Source: Brassica napus (Eukaryota; Streptophyta; Magnoliopsida; Brassicales; Brassicaceae). Taken from it: a stretch of DNA of 64,000 bases. The DNA is taken from contig NC_063450.1 in NCBI RefSeq assembly GCF_020379485.1, forward strand, positions 43,738,681 to 43,802,680, in the 5' to 3' direction. The notes under the pieces were generated by a model. That model saw only the letters and a list, made by a program, of their open reading frames with translations. It was not told where the DNA came from and did not search any database. This document shows positions 43,482 through 55,900 of this stretch, piece by piece (the first letter of the stretch is position 1; each line of letters begins with the position of its first letter). The translations under genes were made by a program, and so were the position numbers.

Positions 43482-44493
43482 GTGTAGGCAATGGAGCAAC
43501 TTGTCGCTTCTGGACAGACCACTGGTCCCCTTTGGATCATTGCAAGACTACTTCTTACAAGACAGAGCTTCTAGACAGGGTATCTATCCCCCTTGATGCT
43601 ACTTTATCAGATCTCTATAGGTCAGAAACCTGGGTACTTCCAAGAGCTCGATCTGAAGCGATGGTGCAGGTGCAAACATTCCTAACAACACTGGTACTGC
43701 ACGAAGGGATGGAGGACGGCTATGAGTGGATTGTCAATGGAGTGAGGTCTAAGAGATACAAAACTGCACAGATATATTGGGAGATTAAAGGAGTAGAAGC
43801 ACAGGTACCTTGGGCGAGTGTGGTATGGACTAAAGGTGGAATCCCAAAGCACAATTTTCTGGCTTGGCTGTTTATGTTGAACAGATGTCCTACACGCGAT
43901 CGTCTTCTGGCTTGGGGGCTGCCTGTTGATGGTACCTGCTTGCTCTGTAACTTGGGGCCAGAATCTAGAGACCATCTGTATTTCCAGTGCCCTTACTCCT
44001 ATAGAATCTGGTCGGAGATTTCTCGGAGGTGCTCGACTACGCCCTCCCAATCATGGCAGGATACGGTAACTCAAATGTTGGCTTTATCAGGGAACAGACA
44101 TGCCAAGCGCCTCATCTTATTATGCTGGCAGGCTGTGATCTACCTATTATGGAGAGAGAAAAATCAACGATTGCACAATCAGCGCTTCCTCTCAGAGAAT
44201 GAGATGATTGCTTCCTTGAATCGATTGATAAAGGACAGAATCCTCAGCTTCCGATCCTCGTCGCCTTCGCTCTCATCCTTCCTCATGCAGAGATGGCTTA
44301 CAACGGAGGTGATAAACACTACGGACCATTCATAAGGACCCTTCGACTTTCACCAAATTATCCATTTAACTACCTGATCTTAATTATGTGTTTTTGACTG
44401 AGTACGGGTTAAAATGTGGGATTAACTATAGCAATATGCTTGTAAAACATTTTATTCTTTTTCTATAATATATGCCTTAAGTCAAAAAAAAAA
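43482..44493 (+). mobile_element. 5'-truncated LINE (non-LTR retrotransposon)
   Basis: About 1-kb insertion flanked by a perfect 15-bp target duplication ACATACGGTAAATAC at 43467-43481 and 44494-44508, with an A-run just before the right copy. It contains only the 3' end of a LINE ORF2. The endonuclease and reverse-transcriptase parts are missing, as expected for incomplete target-primed reverse transcription. Confidence 0.9.
43532..44335 (+). pseudogene. LINE ORF2 fragment, zf-RVT domain
   Basis: The open frame includes the reverse-transcriptase-associated zinc-binding motif (zf-RVT): IPKHNFLAWLFMLNRCPTRD, CLLCNLGPESRDHLYFQC (CxxC...HxxxxC) and a following YRIWSEI. This region lies C-terminal to the reverse transcriptase in plant LINEs. 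It has no start of its own and is not a functional gene. Confidence 0.88.
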
Positions 44494-44508
44494 ACATACG
44501 GTAAATAC

Positions 44509-46620
44509 AATAGTAAAACGTGAGTACATTGAATCGCGAAACGTAAAGGCGTCAACGCGCTTTACCAAAATTATTTCTTGATATCGGTTACTATAGAACC
44601 AATAAGCTAATGACGATTTTCGACATAATTAATTTTTCGCTAATTACAAAACCATGAGAAATCATGCGCACGCAAATACGCAATACCAGCAAGTTTTCGT
44701 CATACTTAATTTACACCGGTGATCAAGTATGAATTGGTTTTTTTTTGAACTATTTCACCAAAGAGTGTTAGTGTTGAGAGAAAAGAAAAAACACAAAATC
44801 AAAACCCAAATGAGCCACCAAAACGACAATGAGCTTCACTGCTTCTTTCATCTCTTCTTGGGGTCTCACAGGATCAAGTATGAATTGTTAATGACGATAT
44901 TTTACCCTTTTCCTCGTAATTAGATGTTGGTTCACGTGATTATAAATTTATTAACATTCTCAAATTATATACACATCTTTCTAATTATTAAAAGGGTAAA
45001 AAATTAATTAATATAAATAGACGTTCTATTACAAGAACTGGAACCTATAGAAAAGTGACAAGACCATGTACAAGGTGTAATACCATCAAGTTGCTTTATG
45101 GAATATATAAACTCTTAGCTAGGGAGGGGTTCATAAATTAGTAAGCTAATTTTGTTTCCCTGTTTAATAAGCCAAGTTAGTTAACGAAACAGAAAATATG
45201 TATGATGAAGCTACGCGTCTTATTATGGAGAACATTAATTTTGGGAAGGCGACATGCAATAGGCACGCATTTTTTATTTGTAGTCACCTAAATCGTGTGT
45301 GCACATAAATTGTTGAGTACTTACGCAACTTCAAATTCGTCTAATTCTCTATGGCGTGTTATGAATGTTAATGATATACCATTTTCACGCTTACGTGATT
45401 TTTTAAGAAAGATATGGCATAAAATGAAACATCATACTAAATCATTCTTAGCGTTTTATAACCAGTATGTGAAAAATCTATCCAGTTACGTATTTATACT
45501 TATAGATTATCCAACTATTTAGTCAAAAAGCTTATCCGACTATTCCAATTTTCTACTATTTAATAATCAATAATCATCCCATGTGACTTGGTGTCTACAA
45601 TCTTTATAATATTTGATTGCTAGCTTCTACGTATATATATGATTTGTCGTTGTTGTACTCATTTCAATATTATAGATGACCAAATTCTATTGCAAAATGA
45701 GTTTTCTGCAAGTTTAGCATTATGAGTCATAGGTTTAGTTATGAGACTGATCATGGCTAAATAGTTCGGTAAAATTGATTGCGTGCATTTAAAAGGTGGT
45801 ACATACTAGCTACCTTTTTTTTTTGTTTGCTAGGACATGCTAGCTAGCTTTAGATAATATAGCATGTCAAGTTTTGTATAAATGATTTACCAAACTATGT
45901 ATTGTGTGAGTGACATTGTTAAGAACGTAAGAAAACTGGCTTCATAGCTAAGATCATGTAAATTAGAAAATACTCATAGAATATCTCATCAATAAATTGA
46001 AAAAGAAAGAAAAATGGAAATGTCAAACTTCTTAAGAAACTTTCATCACATATATTTGCTTGTGATCGGTTTTATATTTAAATGTCAACTTTATTATATA
46101 ACTAAATTGTATGAAAATATCATTATTATTTGGAAAATAGCATGTCAAAGTCTTGCATTAAACTAACTTACGTGTACAATACATGAGTGATACTGTTCTT
46201 TTTTTTTTTTCTGATACTACATGAGTGATACTGTTGAAAACTACAATTTCTTTACAAGTTGTTTTGAGATGCTTTAAAAATATATATATATGTAAAACAT
46301 AACAAAAAAAATTGGGTAATACATCAGATTAATGTAAAGCCCTATATATCTAAAATAATTATCCGAATTTTTGCTAATCCAGGTTCAAAATCTAACTTTG
46401 GGTATTTTGGAACTCTTAAGATATATTTTTGAATATTTTGAGTATATTTATTTTTATAGTTTTACGATATAAATAAAAACAACAGGTAATTCCAATATTA
46501 TTCTTTTGGCGGATTAGCTGAAAATAAATAAACCGTATCTATAATTAGTTTAACAAATACAATGCATCTTTGACAGCCAACAATAGTAAATTAGTAAGCA
46601 TCAGGAACACAATGTAAAAA
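44509..46620. other. Intergenic region, no gene seen
   Basis: 2.1 kb of AT-rich sequence with short ORFs lacking domains. In Arabidopsis this interval between the DUF599 gene and SHRUBBY contains the VSP genes; no trace of their coding sequence could be read here. Confidence 0.5.
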
Positions 46621-46997
46621 ATATAAGCCCGATTAAGCCCAGTAAAGGCCCAAATCCCAACAATACTCTTTCTCCCTGTCTACTTTAACCAGCCCATATA
46701 AATGCTCAAAATCCTCACCAACGCGCTTCCTTGGTGATCGCTGTGTGTTTAGACGTCGCAGCTGCGGTTTAGTGCAACCAACATCGGTTGGGTTTGGTCT
46801 GGTTCGATTCGGCATCGAGAGGACACAACCGACTGCAAAAATTCGGCTTGCTAGAGAAGAAAAAGACACCGCCTTTCCCGTCTCGCTCGACGCGGAGGAA
46901 AAACCCTACGATCTCTCCTCGACCACCGTCTGAGTATTAATTAGAAGATTCGATATCTCGATTTTGAATAATGAAATAAAAGGTTTTTTTTGGAAAG
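46621..46997 (+). promoter_or_regulatory. Promoter and leader of SHRUBBY
   Basis: Contains AAGCCCGATTAAGCCCAG and AAGGCCCAAA (inverted site II-type motifs) at 46625-46653 and an AAACCCTA telo-box at 46901-46909. The leader upstream of the ATG at 46998 is GC-richer than its surroundings. Confidence 0.45.
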
Positions 46998-49900
46998 ATG
47001 TTCGAAGGGCTTGTGCAAAAGCTGTTGTTAGGGTACTTAGGTCGCTACATCAAAGACATTCAGAGAGAGCAGCTCAAGATCACTGTTTGGAATGGTATTT
47101 ACTCTCAGCATCTCTGTATTGGATTTGGATGAGATACCAAAACAATTCGTGCTTTCTAATCTGCAGAGGAAGTCTTGTTGGAGAACGTGGAGCTGATTCT
47201 TGAAGCGTTTGACTATTTGCAGCTGCCTATTGCTCTTAAGCAAGGTTTGTGACATTAATGGGTTTATTTTCTTTTTCAGAAAGGCTGATGATGCTTTTAA
47301 TTTTTATTCTTTATTTGTTCTTACAGGACGTGTTGGGAAACTGAGTATTAAGGTTCCGTGGAAGAAGATTGGGTGGGAGCCCATCATCATTAAGCTTGAA
47401 GATGTCTTTATAAGCGCAACACAACGCAGTGATCAAGAGGTGACTTTTTTTTTTTTATTCTTTTTTTTTTTTGTATACAACACTTAACCTTGTTCATGGT
47501 TATTGCAGTGGAGTTCAGATGTGGTTGAGAAGAGAGAGTTTGCTGGCAAGAAAGCTAAGCTTGCTGCTGCAGAACTGGCGAAATTGTCCAAGCGTGTCTT
47601 CGGTGAGCAATATACTTCCTCTTCTACTAAATAGTTTGCTCCTATGTTACACTTGGCCAACCACTTCAATTTTTTATCTTCTCCAGACAGTCCAGCAGGG
47701 AATTATGTTACGTCATATATTGCAGCCAAGGTGAGTCAGGTGAACCCTTAATTTAGGCATCTTGAAATTTTCACATTATGTTCGGTCGGATGATGTGTTT
47801 TAATTTTTGAGCAAGTGTTGATCTTCCTGCTTGTGGATGAGGTTATCGGCTCGTGTCTTTGCGTCTTTCTACTGTGTTAACTTTCCTTCTTTTGTTGGCT
47901 TAGGTTCTTGATAGTATTCAGCTGTCCATAAAAAACTTTCACATCGTGTACTCTGATGCACAATCTGTATCGGTAAGTCTCCTGCTTCTTCAGCTTTATT
48001 GGTTTACTAGAATATAGGCTTGTAATTTCAGTATTCTCCATATACATCGGTAATGTGATGTAGTCTTGGTTCATCAGTGAGAGCACAATTATTTATCTTG
48101 TGGGATACAAATTTTGATAGCGTCAAGTTTATCATCTGGATGATGCTAATTTACTTGCTGTCTGCAGGAACAAGTTGTATTAGGATTGCGGTTTTCAAGT
48201 TTGACAGTTTCAAAGCAAAACCCCGTTGGGTAATTTCTTGATAAACCTTCTATGGCACTTAATAAAATGTATTACACTCTCATGATCGATTCCTTGTACC
48301 TTTGCTTTACTCTATGGTAAGGAGATGTGTTTTAAATTAAATTTTTGAGACAGCAAAGTCCATATCCCAATATTCCCATCTCGAATCTTTACTTACTATA
48401 TTTTTTACTTTAATACCTATTTCTTCCATAAACTAATAATTTTGTGGCATAGCCAAGATATGTAGTTGATATATGCGCACCCTGATATATCTTGACATGG
48501 CGTTTATGTTGAATATCAGAAAATCAGTTGGTAGGATGAGAGGGGGGCAAGTGAATAAACGTGTGGAGGTTGAAGCTTTGGGAATTTATTGCGACAAGTA
48601 TGAAGGAGACATGGACTTTCTAAGTGTTGATAAAAAAGGAGATTTTGACAACTGGTGCGAAGCGAGAGTGCTAAGCGATGAATTTGGTTATTTATTGAAG
48701 CCAGTCCATGTTTGTGTAACACTATCGGTAACGGAGCTAAAATAGTGTCATTAGTTTTCTATGTGTTTAACATCTGTCGTTATCATCAAAGCTTTGTTGC
48801 TGCTCTAGGGCGTTGCATGCTTGCTCTAGCTTTAGGATTATGTTGAAAATGAGATGAACACAATATATCTTCTGTAGGGAGTCTGTTTCTTGATCTTCGT
48901 AATGGCCTATGGAATTATGACATTCTAGTTGTGTCTTGGAAGCTAATTCCCTTTGTGATAAACTAAGCGTATAGATAGTTCCAGGCTGAACTTATTTATT
49001 TATTCAAGTGTTACCAGTAATCATGTGCATTGCGTTTCTGCCAGTTTTATAATTGTTCACTGTCAGCTTCATATAGATATTACATCTAGTGGAGCAATTT
49101 GATTAAAGATAGAATATGTATACAGAACAGGCATTGATGTCTAGCATCAGCTGTTACTTGTGCATTTGTGTTCTGTGTGTAAATATGCATTTTGTCTTTT
49201 GCCTGATGCATTTCTTTGCATAGGTCAATCGATCTGGAGAGCTTTATGATGATCTACCTCAGTATTCTATCAGCGCTGAGTTGACTGATGTGGTTAGTTC
49301 CCAGAAATTGCTGTACTAGGTTAGAGCTAAGAGACTCATTCTAACTTCAGCTTATGCTTTGCAGGTCATGACTCTAAATGAATTTCAGTTGCAGCAGATT
49401 CTTATACTGTTAGATTACTTACAAACCAGCCAATTGCGTGAGAGGTAACCTTTCATTCCCCTCCGTTATTATTCGGAGACTTAGCTCTATTATCTGGCAC
49501 TGTGTGATGCTTAGGAGAACTATTGGTTAAAGAATAATTTAATGGTTTAGGTATGGGCGGTATCTCCCCTGCTCCAGTTCCTTATCAAGGAAACCACCAG
49601 GGTGGCAGAGACTCTGGTGGCATTATGCCCAAAAATCAATTATATCTGAAGTACGGAAGAAACTTTGGAAAACTTCATGGAGATTTCTTGGACAGCGAAT
49701 GTAAGTACTATCTTGACATCTCTTCATGTATACTTTCTAGACATCTTTTTATATCTTAAGTTAGATGATGCTAAGCATCACATATCAGTTATAGTTTCAT
49801 GGCAAAAGTAGAAAAATAATACTGCGATGTATTCAAGCAATCTGCTTAATTTTCAGACTTTTGTTTCGTGAAAAAATACAGGACAATGCGAAGGAGGTAT

Positions 49901-52900
49901 ATAAACTATTACAAGATAAAGCTGGATTTCCTTCGCAAAGAACAGGCGAGTATTCTTCGCAAAGGACAGGCAAGTATTTTCTTTTCCTCATCTGATTAGA
50001 TGTATCTAGCTTTTTCATTATGTTGCTTCTTGTCCTTCTACTTGTTTAACTGCATGAGACTGCCTAACCTAGCCTGTTGAATTCAACATAGAGCGTAGAA
50101 AGCCTCATTATCTTTTAAATGCTTTAACAAAAATAGGAAGCATAGGTAGTTTGTCACCTCGATTTGTTTTGTTCTTTAATGTACTTCAACATGTATATGG
50201 ATGGGTAGTGGTAGGTTTAGAAGCACATTGCACATGATATAAGTTCATTGGGGAACATATTATGAGGTGGTTCATCATTTTGCTCTGTTTGGTAAGGAGA
50301 AGATGATTTAGAAGCATATTTGATAAAGACTAAAATTTGTCCGAAAATCTTTTATCGTAAGCACGTGCATCCTTACAAATGGTTTATATCGTTTCATTTC
50401 ATAGGTAGCTTAAGCAGTGTTGGGGAACGTTTATACTTTCTGGTGTATTGGAATCAGATGTAAAAATTGCAGAGACTAGATCTAAGCCTTTGGCTGCATC
50501 ATACATTTTTAAAAAGAAGGATATTATAGAAAGAATTTGTTTTCTTCTAACATCTAAATTTTTTTCTATAAGAGCTTGTCATCAAGGGAAATGTAGTTGT
50601 TCAGAAATTTCTACATAGTTCTCTTTCCTAAACTTTTTGGTGCCTTAGTCTGCATCACATGTTGCTACGGTGCTTTGCGCTATACACAATGTGTAGCCTT
50701 TTTAACTTGAAGATGAGTTGATGTGATGCCTGTTTTTCTTGCCAAAGTGCTTGTCTTCTAATATGGGTGTCCTTTATGCGTCTGGTTGCAGTCAATCGAT
50801 GAGGAAATTCTTTTGGGTCTGGAAGAAATGGAGAAGAAGTCTGACATTGATGATATCTTAAGTTATCGGTCTGCAGCAGAAGGTGAGATACAGGTACGGT
50901 AAATTAGGTTGTTGTTTCATTTTTTTTTAAAAGAGATGCCAAAGGTTGTTCAGATATCTATCCCCTTATAACAGATGAGTTGATGTCCTAGCACTGGCAT
51001 TTCCTTATCTTCCTTTTGCCTTTGGGCTTTGAATCTTATTATGCAGGAAGCTTGTTCAGAATTGGCTGTGAACGTGGGAGCAGGTAGTGCCACTGGCGCT
51101 GAAAAGGAACAGAGTCTCTCTGAAAAGGAACAGAGTGATGATCCTACATCGAATCAGTCGCGTGGGTGGTTGAATTGGTTGTCACGAGGAATGCTCGGTG
51201 CCGGAGGCACAGAGGATTCTAGTCAGTTTTCTGGTGTTGTTTCTGATGAAATTGTCAAGGTATTCCGTACCATTATATACCAATGGAGCTTCAATACTCT
51301 GCGGGACATCATAGTAACTCTTCATTTACTGCAGGATATACACGAGGCAACAAAGTTTGACCCTCTTTCTTCATCTCCTAGAATTATAAGTGCAACTGGT
51401 AAGATCTGTACGTGCTTCGTTAGACTCGACGTGCAAAAAGTTTCTGCTACTTTGCAGCATATAAATGGGTAAGTTACAACTTCTCAATTTTTCTTGTCAT
51501 GATCTCTGATTTAACTGTTCTTCTTTTCATTTGTTCTCTCTTATTTAAATTACACAGTCAAGCTATAACCGAGTTGGACATTTTGGGGGTGATTGTTGAA
51601 TGCAAGTCTTGGAAAGAATCTACAACCATCAATGTTTCTGTTATCTCTGGAAGGCTGGTCTATCCTCAAAATGGGAAAGAAATTCTAACCATGAAAGGGG
51701 TTTGTGTCTCAATATGCTGTTACTAATATTAGTACTCAACTATTACTAATATCGGAAATCATGAACATATTAGACTAATGCTTACTTAATAAGGTGATAT
51801 GAACCATCTAGTTGTAACATATGTTCTTTCGTCTCCGTTATTAAAATCTATTTTAGCGCTTTTAACGTTGTTTTCAGTAAAAATATTGAATTAGAATGTT
51901 GAATGTCTCAGAGTGATGAACTGGAAATGAAACCGTCATATGGAGTGCGGCTAGATATTTCTCAAGATCATGATGCTGCATTGTCAGTAAAGGTGAACTA
52001 ACTGTACCTTTGTGGGAAACTCATTGCGTTCTATAGTATAGGTCTTTCTTCCGTAGGATATACTTTATTATAGCTTTTCTCCCTTTTGTTTCTGTAGGTC
52101 ACCCTTCAACCACTTGAAGCCGCTTACGATGTAGATTTCTTTCTATCTGTCAGCAAATTTTTCGCTGGTTCAAGAGCCTTCAAACTTCAGCATGAAAGAG
52201 TGAGCTCTTATTTCACTAAATCTCCTACATGTTCGTAATGTTTGTCCTGAAAACATATGAATTTTTCGACAAACAACAGTTAAGGAAGTATGGTAAAGTG
52301 TAAAATATAATGTCAGTTTGTCTCCGTGATTTGAATACGTAGTAATCAAAAGTCTGAAAGTTGATTCTGCTAATTGTGCTGGACATGTGAATACCATAGA
52401 TAAAATTTATGACTTGACCAAGCAATTTAGTGATATGGTTTGTGGCTATTTTATATTGTAAATGGTTTTCTGTTGTGACATTATGAATGGTATCACGAGT
52501 TATTTGGTGAAAGATGCCTCGCATGGAAAACATATAACATTCTCCTATGTCGCTCAGGTTCTATCATCACTCAATGGCCTTGAAAATGAAACGCGATTGG
52601 CGGCTAAAACTGAGTAAGTTTTTCCTCTATGGAAACGTTGGTGTAGATTCATATCCTCATTGATTATGGTGCTTATTTGTGCCGTCGTATGTTTCACAGA
52701 TACCTCTTATCAAGCCGAAATAAAGTGAAATGGGACCTGGACATAAAAGATCTTACCATATGTTTCCCTGGACGATTGGTTGAATCAGAAAGTTATAATC
52801 TGGTATTTCGCATATATATTTGGTTCCTTGGTTTTTATTATCTTTACCATTCCCAGTATTTATTCTATCGTCTGCGCATTCCTTTGTACAGGTTTTGGTA

Positions 52901-55900
52901 CTGGAATCTCTTTCTATCACATCCAGTAGCACAGATTTTCTTAACCCAAGTCCAAGAATGCAGTCAGGTATGGGCGATGGTTTACAAAGTTCCATTGCCG
53001 CCTTGGATGTTTCTCAAGTCAAAGATCTCTATGACCATTTTGAGATCAACATCTGTGACCTTGAGGTATGATATGTATATATATTTTTGTATTGGAGTTG
53101 TATAAGTAATCATAGATGTTCTTACAACTGCATCTTGTGCAGATGAGACTGACGAAGATACATTCTTTACAAGAACTTCCCCTTGTGGAGAAAACATCGT
53201 TACGTATAAAGTTAGCATCTTGTTTAATTCCGGAAGAGTCAGTATTGAACCAACTGGAGGTAATTAAAATTTAATTTCAGTTTCTAAGGTGGCTGTGTAC
53301 TTTTGTAGAGGCGTCAAGAGTGGAGACCACATTTCGGAATTGATTATTTTGCCGTTTCATTCATTTCAGGTTGATGCTACTCTGTCTACGATCAATGTAC
53401 ATTTCTCTCCGTCAGTATTTGAAGGAGTCATGTCTGTGATTGAATATCTTGATATTCAGGATCACGGAGCTCAAGATGTTCCGCCTTACCCCGTTTCCAT
53501 CTTTCGCTTCACCATCAATACCAACTTGGCACTTTTCAGGTTGCACGTCAATCTTGAAAATGAAGGAGTAAATAGCACAATGCTTATTCTTTCTATACAA
53601 CACCTTGATCTCTGGTAGGTATTTAATGCTTTTTTACAGTATCATTGGCATATCAATCTCCAGCTATTAAGAAAGCATGAATGCAGTGTTTTTGTGTTGT
53701 TGTATATCGATTGTCTGCTTGTTTTGCGAAGCAGTTGAATATCTTGCTTCTTATTATACACAAATTTGGTCTTATGATAACTGTCTATGACTCATCTAGT
53801 CATGCCATTTTCAATTCCATGCCCATCCAATTCTTGTTCTCTCGGTTCTCAGCTGTTAAATATTGTAGAAGCTTGGGTTCCTGACAAATTCTCTTGTACA
53901 ATCGTAATTTTCAGGTATTCACTTTCTAAATTTGAAGAGTGGTCGGTCCGTATAAAAGCATTGGAACTGATAGCTTGTTCCTCTAAAGATGCAGCTGAGA
54001 GTCATATTTTATGTTCATCTGGGGATGTACTCGAGTCGTTCTTTCCCGGCGGACAGGAGATGGATGCTCAAAGTAGCGGTCAAACCAACATTAGCGAAAA
54101 CAGCACAACTCCTGAAGCTGTTCTCAGCTTAAATTGTGAGGTCTCCCGAAGTAAAAATTCTGTTTCTCACAAGTATACAATCAATTGGACAGGCGCTGAA
54201 CTCCATTGCTACCCATACATATTTGGTCTGCTGACAAGTTTTTTGGACAAGATAACTTCGTATAAGATCTCTTCTGCAGATACGAATCCATCTAGCCTTC
54301 CTGCAGACACAAATACTCCAACAGAAATTCCTCCGCTTGGTTTTGAACGGTTTGGATTCTCAAACTTCATTGAAAGTAGATCTTGTGCCTCCATTCCTCT
54401 TGACAAATATCCATTTATGACCATTTACAATTCTGGTGCTCTTGGTAGCCTAGATAGTTCTCTTTGTTATTCTTCTTCTGACTGGAGGAAGTCATTTATG
54501 CTAAGGAATAAAAAGGATGGGACAGACATAGGTCTGAACTGCGAATGTGCGAGCTGTACTTTGCAACAGAACTGTGATTGTCCTCTGAATGAGCTTTCGT
54601 TCTCCAGAGGTCTTAGCCAGACCAGTCTCTTTATAGTTGATGTGCATGTCTCCAACACCAATGTGCATTTCCATGATTCTTCGAGTGTTTTTGGAACTAT
54701 TATACTGCCAGTATCCAGATACGTGCTTACCATTTCAGACGATTGTTTTGATTTGGTTGCCTCTGCCGAAGACTTGATGCTGGAGTCTTCATTGTTCACC
54801 AACTGTTTTGGCGGATTTCTTTGGAGAGCTTCATTAACAGATGTCTCGCCGGTCTTGAACCTACGTGTAAGGAAGAGGAATTTGGAGTCTTCTGGTTCTG
54901 AGCTTGAAGTGAGCATTGGTATTCAACACACATGCTGCATTTTGCCACCGGATTATCTGGCCATTATAATTGGATACTTCACGCTTCCTGATTGGACTTC
55001 AAAGTCAGGCCTCCAGTCATTGCCACAAGCTACTGAGTGCACTAAGGCTCATTCTGAGCTTGCCATTACTTATAAAATTGAGATACTGGACTCCACTGTG
55101 ATTCTTCCTGTAGAAAATGACGACTGCAGGCAACTGAAAGTTGATTTACAAGAGTTATATATGAGCTTTATTCTAGAGTGTGCTTTGAGCAATGTGGTGC
55201 AACACATACCGCAGGAATGTGTTATTCCACGTAATCAAGTAGCAGGGCGAACCGACTGTATAAACATATTTGGGCGGGACTTGTCGCTATCATTGCTGCT
55301 TTCGGAGAATGGCATATCAACATTCAAGAAGGATTCTGTGTGCAGAAGTATCACTCTGGCTGCCAGAGTTATTGCTGACGCATGGATTAGATTACCTTGT
55401 GATCACGATTCATTATCAGATATGGCATGTGTTATGTCAAGGGTTGAAGTTTGTGAAATCGTTGCAGATGGTAGGTGGTGTTGCCCATCATGCTAACTTT
55501 TGCTCTTCCTAGAGTGATTACGTATTTTCAAGAGATGCATAAATAATATATTTTTTTTATTTTTGCAGATTCAGATTCCTTGGATGGGTTTAAGGCATTT
55601 CTTGATGTGGTTGATCAGCTTTCTTTAGTTGGCGAGGAATCAAATCTTTTCGTGTCTGATGTTCCTCAGTTTCTTGATACGAAGATGCGTCTAAAGCAGG
55701 AGCCGGCAGTTGCACCCCTTGAATCTCTCGCGAACTTAATAAAATTCAGATTTTTTGTCAATCTTTTGACGATAAAACTTCATCGGAAAGATCTTGGAAC
55801 ACTGCTGTGCCAACCGGTGCTCCAGGCTGATTTGAAATTTGTTTGCTCTGGGGACCTTGAAAATAATTTTCCTATGAGCTTGGATGTTCAGTGTTACGAA

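Noticed and set aside
46633..46869. Minus-strand 78-codon ORF upstream of SHRUBBY
   Set aside because: Lies over the promoter and leader of SHRUBBY, with no domain; explained by the GC-richer leader.
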